Assembly (NCBI RefSeq): GCF_016742135.1
Contig: NZ_JACVCG010000005.1
Span: forward strand, 186,924-250,923
Reading direction: 5' to 3'
DNA: 64,000 bases
DNA from: Brevundimonas sp.
Lineage (GTDB): Bacteria > Pseudomonadota > Alphaproteobacteria > Caulobacterales > Caulobacteraceae
Below the pieces are notes generated by a model. It worked only from the letters and a program-made list of their open reading frames with translations, searched no databases and was not told the origin of the DNA. The position numbers and the translations under genes were made by a program. This document shows, piece after piece, positions 60,595 to 64,000 of this stretch (the stretch's first letter is position 1; every line of letters begins with the position of its first letter).

Positions 60595-62937
60595 TTAGTG
60601 AGCCGGACCCGCCGTGTCAAAGCGTTCGCGGTCATCGTCCCGGCCCGAGGCCGCCACCCGGGGCAGATGCAGGCTGAAGGTCGCGCCCTCGCCCGGCACA
60701 CTGTCCACCTCGGCCCAGCCGCCGTGCAGCTCGACCAGCGCCTTGGTCAGGGCCAGACCCACGCCCGGCCCGCCCCGCTCGCGCCGGACGAAGCGGTCGA
60801 ACACATGGGGCTGCAGGTGATAGGGAATGCCGCGCCCGGTATCGGATACCTTGAGGCGCACCTCGCCCTCGCCCGCCACGGCCTCCAGCGTCACCACGCC
60901 ATCCTCGGACACGGCCCGCGCCGCATTGTCCAGCAGGTGGTTCAGCGCCTGGGCCACGCGCGTGCGGTCCGCCTCGATCTCGCCGATGCCGCGCGGGATA
61001 CGGACCGCCAGTCGCGCCCCGCGTCCCTCGATCCGGGGGCGCACCGCTTCGGCCGCCTCGGTCAGCAGGTCTTCCAGCCGGATGGGCTGAATCGACAGAT
61101 CCATCTCGCCCGCGTCGATCTGGGCCATGTCGAGCACATCGTCGATGGAGCGCGCCAGCTGGGTCGCCGCCACGCGGATCGCCCCCGCATGCTGGCGGCT
61201 GCGCTCCGGCAGTTCACCCGAAGCCTCCAGCAGTTCCGAATAGCCGACGATGGTCGTCAGGGGTGTCCTCAGTTCATAGGAGACACTGCCCACGAACTCG
61301 CGTTTCAGCGCCTGGCTTTCGGCAAGCGCCGCCTCACGCTCGGCCAGCGCCTGCTCCAGCGCCCGCTGAGCCGTCACATCGGAAAAGGCGACCAGCGTCG
61401 CCCCGTCCGGCAGGGGCCGGGTCTGCCAGGCCGCGATGCGGCCATCGACCGTCCGCCCCTCGCCCGACACGGCCACCCGGCTTTCGGGATCGGGATCGGC
61501 GACCCGCGCCTTCAGCCCCAGCCACAGCCCCGGATCCGGCAACACCTTGCGACAGACATCGGCCACCGCCTCGAAATCGGCCTGCGGATCAAACCGCTGC
61601 GCCGACGGCCCCCAGAAGGTCGAGAAGGCCTCATTGTGCAGGCGCAGCCGCCCGTCCGAGCCGAACACCGCCACCGCATCGTTCAGCTTGTCCAGCGTCG
61701 CCCGCTGCACCTGGATCTGGCCGTTGAAGCGGCTGCGCAGGTTCAGCTCATCGGTGATGTCCGAAAAGATCAGCAGGATACCGCCCAGCGGGTGCGGCTG
61801 ACGCACGACGCGCAGCGTGCGACCGTCGGGCAGGGACCAGCTGTCGTCTGGCGTGGCCTCGGTCGCGCCATAGAATTCCAGCTCGCGTGCCCGCCAGCCC
61901 GCATAGTCGATCACCTCGGGCAGCAGCCGGCGTTGCCGCAGCCGGTCCAGCAGCTCCGCATGAGTCGGCCGCTCGTCCAGCCAGGCCGGGTCGAGGTCGA
62001 ACAGGGCCTGAAAGGCCGTATTGTGGAAGGCCAGCCGCTTGGACGGGCCGAAGATGGCCACCGCATCGGCCAGATGGTTCAGCGTCTCGTCATGGGCCTC
62101 GACGTGGCGCCGCAGGGTGTCACGTGTCTCCTCGGCCTCGGTCATCTCGATGGCAAAGGCGGTCACCGCCCCGCCGCCCACGCTGGGCTCGGCCAGGATG
62201 CGCCAGGCCTTGCGCCGCCCGTCGGTGGCCGTCCAGCGGAAGCCTTCCTGCCGCGTGCCCTGGCGCAGGGCGTCGGCGACGATGGCCTCGGCCCCCCGGT
62301 CAAAGGTCAACTGGCGCTGCAGGGCGTCTTCCAGACTGCCGGCCTTGACCGCCGCCAGCCACGCCCGGTTGGCCCAGGCCAGCCGCCCGGTGGAATCCAC
62401 CACCCAGGTCGGCACGGGCGAGGCATCGGCCAGCAGGCCTGCGGCACTGTCGCCCGCGCCCAGCCCGGCGGAAATCTCGGCATCGGTAAACCGCAGCCAG
62501 GCCGACCCCGCCAGCGCCCGACCTTCGATTCGCCAGACGCCGGCATCGGTCTGCAGCGCCAGGTCAAAAGCAACGCCCGACTGGACCAGCGCCTTCAGCC
62601 GCGCGGCATCGGCCTCCCGGACCCGGGCGATCAGCACATCGCCGGCGGCCTGGTCGGCCTGGGTCAGGGTCGCAATCAGGTCGGGATCGCCGAACACCTG
62701 ACCGGCCCGCAGATCGCCGTCGGCATCCCCCACGATCTGGACCCGCACTTCGCGCATCAGGGCCAGACAGGCATCGCGGGTAGCGATCAGGTCGGCGCGG
62801 GTCTCAAGCTCGGCTTCCAGCGCGGCTTCGCTGCGGCGGGCGCGCGCATCCAGACGCCACGCCCAGGCGCTGACCGCCAGCGCCAGACCGGCGGCCCCGA
62901 CGGTGGCCACATAGGCGATGTCCGCTCCGGCAATCAC
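60595..62937 (-). CDS. divL: DivL, atypical sensor kinase with Tyr in place of the H-box histidine
   Basis: DivL is an essential Caulobacterales cell-cycle regulator that controls the CckA-CtrA pathway with DivK. From the GTG at 62937 (good GGAGG spacing) it has 780 residues; a TTG at 62961 is a longer alternative. An N-terminal transmembrane helix (VATVGAAGLALAVSAWAW) is followed by several PAS-like domains (PVPTWVVDSTGRLAWANRAWL, DAVAIFGPSKRLAFHNTAFQAL, DAVAVFGSDGRLRLHNEAFS). The H-box reads FVGSVSYELRTPLTTIVGYSE, with Tyr554 where histidine kinases have His, the hallmark of DivL. The ATPase domain has NHLLDNAARAVSEDG and VSDTGRGIPYHLQPHVFDRFVRR. Confidence 0.95.
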   Translation of the reverse strand: MIAGADIAYVATVGAAGLALAVSAWAWRLDARARRSEAALEAELETRADLIATRDACLALMREVRVQIVGDADGDLRAGQVFGDPDLIATLTQADQAAGDVLIARVREADAARLKALVQSGVAFDLALQTDAGVWRIEGRALAGSAWLRFTDAEISAGLGAGDSAAGLLADASPVPTWVVDSTGRLAWANRAWLAAVKAGSLEDALQRQLTFDRGAEAIVADALRQGTRQEGFRWTATDGRRKAWRILAEPSVGGGAVTAFAIEMTEAEETRDTLRRHVEAHDETLNHLADAVAIFGPSKRLAFHNTAFQALFDLDPAWLDERPTHAELLDRLRQRRLLPEVIDYAGWRARELEFYGATEATPDDSWSLPDGRTLRVVRQPHPLGGILLIFSDITDELNLRSRFNGQIQVQRATLDKLNDAVAVFGSDGRLRLHNEAFSTFWGPSAQRFDPQADFEAVADVCRKVLPDPGLWLGLKARVADPDPESRVAVSGEGRTVDGRIAAWQTRPLPDGATLVAFSDVTAQRALEQALAEREAALAESQALKREFVGSVSYELRTPLTTIVGYSELLEASGELPERSRQHAGAIRVAATQLARSIDDVLDMAQIDAGEMDLSIQPIRLEDLLTEAAEAVRPRIEGRGARLAVRIPRGIGEIEADRTRVAQALNHLLDNAARAVSEDGVVTLEAVAGEGEVRLKVSDTGRGIPYHLQPHVFDRFVRRERGGPGVGLALTKALVELHGGWAEVDSVPGEGATFSLHLPRVAASGRDDDRERFDTAGPAH

Positions 62938-63025
62938 GCTTGCCCTTCCTCCCTCCGCCAAAGGCCCGACCCGGCGGCTTGATTCGCCCGTTCACCATAC
63001 CCCAAGATGGCCCGCTTGCACCGCC

Positions 63026-63481
63026 ATGCCCGCGCGGTCCGGAGACCCTCCCCTGTCCGCTGCCCTTTCCCCCCTTGATCCGCCCTGGAGCGACAATCCT
63101 GTCGCCCCTTCGCTGGACGATTTCGCCGCCTTGGCGCGCGCGGCGCTGGACGCCCTGCCCGAGCCCTTTCGCGGCCTGTCGCAGGATGTCGTCCTCCGCG
63201 TCGACGACTTCGCCGATGCAGAAACGCTCGAGGCGCTGGGCATGGAGGAACCGTTCGAGCTGACCGGCCTCTATTTCGGCGTCGATGTCGGTCGCCGCGA
63301 CGAGATGGGACCGGCGGCCGAGCCCTCGCGCATCTTCCTCTACCGGCGACCCATTCTGGACGAGTGGTGCGAGCGCGGCGATGTGGGCCTGTCCGATCTG
63401 ATCGCCCATGTTCTGATTCACGAGATCGGCCACCACTTCGGCCTGACCGACGACGACATCGACCGCATCGAGGACGACTGA
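63026..63481 (+). CDS. Metallopeptidase-family (DUF1025-type zincin) protein
   Basis: This 151-residue protein starts most likely at the ATG at 63026 (MPARSGDPPLSAALSP); a longer frame reaches back into divL. It contains DDFAALARAALDALPEPFRGL, VVLRVDDFAD, the block LTGLYFGVDVGRR, RIFLYRRPILDEWCE, and the zinc-binding VLIHEIGHHFGLTDDDIDRIE near the C-terminus (H-E-x-x-H with a further acidic cluster). This matches the small bacterial metallopeptidase family whose role is not known. It is divergent from divL. Confidence 0.86.
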   Translation: MPARSGDPPLSAALSPLDPPWSDNPVAPSLDDFAALARAALDALPEPFRGLSQDVVLRVDDFADAETLEALGMEEPFELTGLYFGVDVGRRDEMGPAAEPSRIFLYRRPILDEWCERGDVGLSDLIAHVLIHEIGHHFGLTDDDIDRIEDD

Positions 63482-63523
63482 CGGCATCCCGCGGCAAACC
63501 AGGCTGTCCGTTCGCGTATCGCC

Positions 63524-63542
63524 AACCGCCAGGCGCGGTTTT
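63524..63542 (+). terminator. Small intrinsic terminator after the metallopeptidase gene
   Basis: A 6-bp stem, AACCGC (63524-63529) with GCGGTT (63535-63540), has the loop CAGGC, and the stem runs into TTTT. It lies about 40 bp after the stop codon. The short stem makes it a moderate candidate. Confidence 0.55.
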
Positions 63543-63666
63543 CACCTGTCCATTGGCGAAGGCCGCGCGGCGCTTTCCGTAAGCGCTGTGGCGGCACCGG
63601 ACGGCCCGGCTCAGGGTCTGGTCATCGACAGGGCGCACCGCCCCGTCACGGACCAGAGAGACCCTC

Positions 63667-64000
63667 ATGAAGACCCGCATCGCCCTGATCGCCGCCGCCG
63701 TCGCCGCCCTCGGCACTGCCTCCACCACCCCCGCCCTCGCCCAGGATTCCAGCGTCACCTTCGAGTTCGAAACGGGTGCCACCACCGGATCGGTCATGGT
63801 GGTGCTGTTCAGCTCACAGGCCGGCTATGACCGCAATCAGCCCGTCGCCGCCATGACGGTCGCCGCCTCGTCCACCCCCGTCACCGTGACCTTCGACGGC
63901 CTCGCCCCCGGCTCCTACGGCATGAAGTCGTTCCATGATCTGAACGGCGATGGCGTGATGAACACCAATCCTTTCGGCATGCCGGTCGAGCCCTTCGCCT
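63667..64000 (+). CDS. DUF2141-domain secreted protein, 5' part only
   Basis: The visible 111 residues start at the ATG at 63667 and continue past the window end. A signal peptide (MKTRIALIAAAVAALGTASTTPALAQ) precedes a DUF2141 domain with GSVMVVLFSSQAGYDRNQPVAA, PVTVTFDGLAPGSYGMKSFHDLNGDGVMNTNPFGMPVE, the typical G-x-Y-G-(M/I)-x-x-(F/Y)-H-D-x-N-G-(D/N)-G calcium-loop-like signature. The function of the family is unknown. The 185-bp space before it holds a small terminator and possible promoter sequence. Confidence 0.88.
   Translation, partial: MKTRIALIAAAVAALGTASTTPALAQDSSVTFEFETGATTGSVMVVLFSSQAGYDRNQPVAAMTVAASSTPVTVTFDGLAPGSYGMKSFHDLNGDGVMNTNPFGMPVEPFA

Noticed and set aside
60598..62982. 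794-residue plus-strand frame opposite divL
   Set aside because: Antisense shadow created by codon bias; the DivL frame has all expected domains.

Overview
The window is high-GC alphaproteobacterial chromosome and most likely comes from the Caulobacterales, close to Brevundimonas. The main clues are a DivL histidine-kinase homologue with tyrosine in place of the H-box histidine, a dnaA-rpsT neighbourhood, AddAB instead of RecBCD, a trpFBA-accD-folC block, and GANTC (CcrM-type) sites upstream of dnaA. This is inferred from protein families and gene order; no search was run. Coding density is high, many genes overlap by 4 nt (ATGA/GTGA), and GTG and TTG starts are common.

Layout. 1-4.8 kb: the 5' part of AMP nucleosidase (amn, cut by the window edge), a lipoprotein esterase, a repeat-rich 0.77-kb gap, a small secreted protein and an S9 peptidase. 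5-15 kb: a plus-strand run of acyltransferase, tsaE, amgK, murU, addB, addA and trxA. 15-20 kb: the minus-strand block trpF-trpB-(large palindrome)-trpA-accD-folC. 20-27 kb: an FAD oxidoreductase, rsmC-like and rsuA-like rRNA modification genes, recQ, a hydrolase, and small proteins of unknown or CheE-like/Hpt-like character. 27-35 kb: the replication block on the minus strand, dnaA, dnaN, a lipoprotein, recF and gyrB, with rpsT upstream of dnaA. 35-37.3 kb: an orphan VirD4/TraG-like ATPase and an unknown partner. 37-39.6 kb: enoyl-CoA hydratase, a DUF1697 protein and mutM. 39.7-43.2 kb: a membrane LytTR regulator, four AlgR-like DNA boxes, a PAP2 phosphatase and a GT39 glycosyltransferase, probably an envelope or lipid A modification module. 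43-52.5 kb: typA, stress and housekeeping genes, hisN, rarD, asd, zapE, a YbjN protein and mdh. 52.6-59.7 kb: a SIMPL protein with a TonB-plug-like insert, a HIT protein, then sdhCDAB-ferredoxin-glycerate kinase-PilZ. 59.7-64 kb: a HAD hydrolase, divL, a metallopeptidase and the start of a DUF2141 protein.

How the genes work together. Several blocks form pathways: peptidoglycan-sugar recycling (AmgK then MurU), double-strand-break processing (AddAB), the last steps of tryptophan synthesis (TrpF, TrpB, TrpA), replication initiation and elongation (DnaA, DnaN, RecF, GyrB), and TCA-cycle enzymes (Mdh, Sdh). DivL links the region to cell-cycle control.

The signals most worth follow-up are the four phased 9-mers between the LytTR gene and the PAP2/GT39 genes, the TonB-plug-like segment inside the SIMPL protein, the T4CP-like ATPase pair outside any secretion cluster, the trpA ribosome-binding site buried in a 140-bp palindrome, and the lost zinc ligands in AccD and MutM. 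No tRNA, rRNA, CRISPR array or insertion sequence was recognised.
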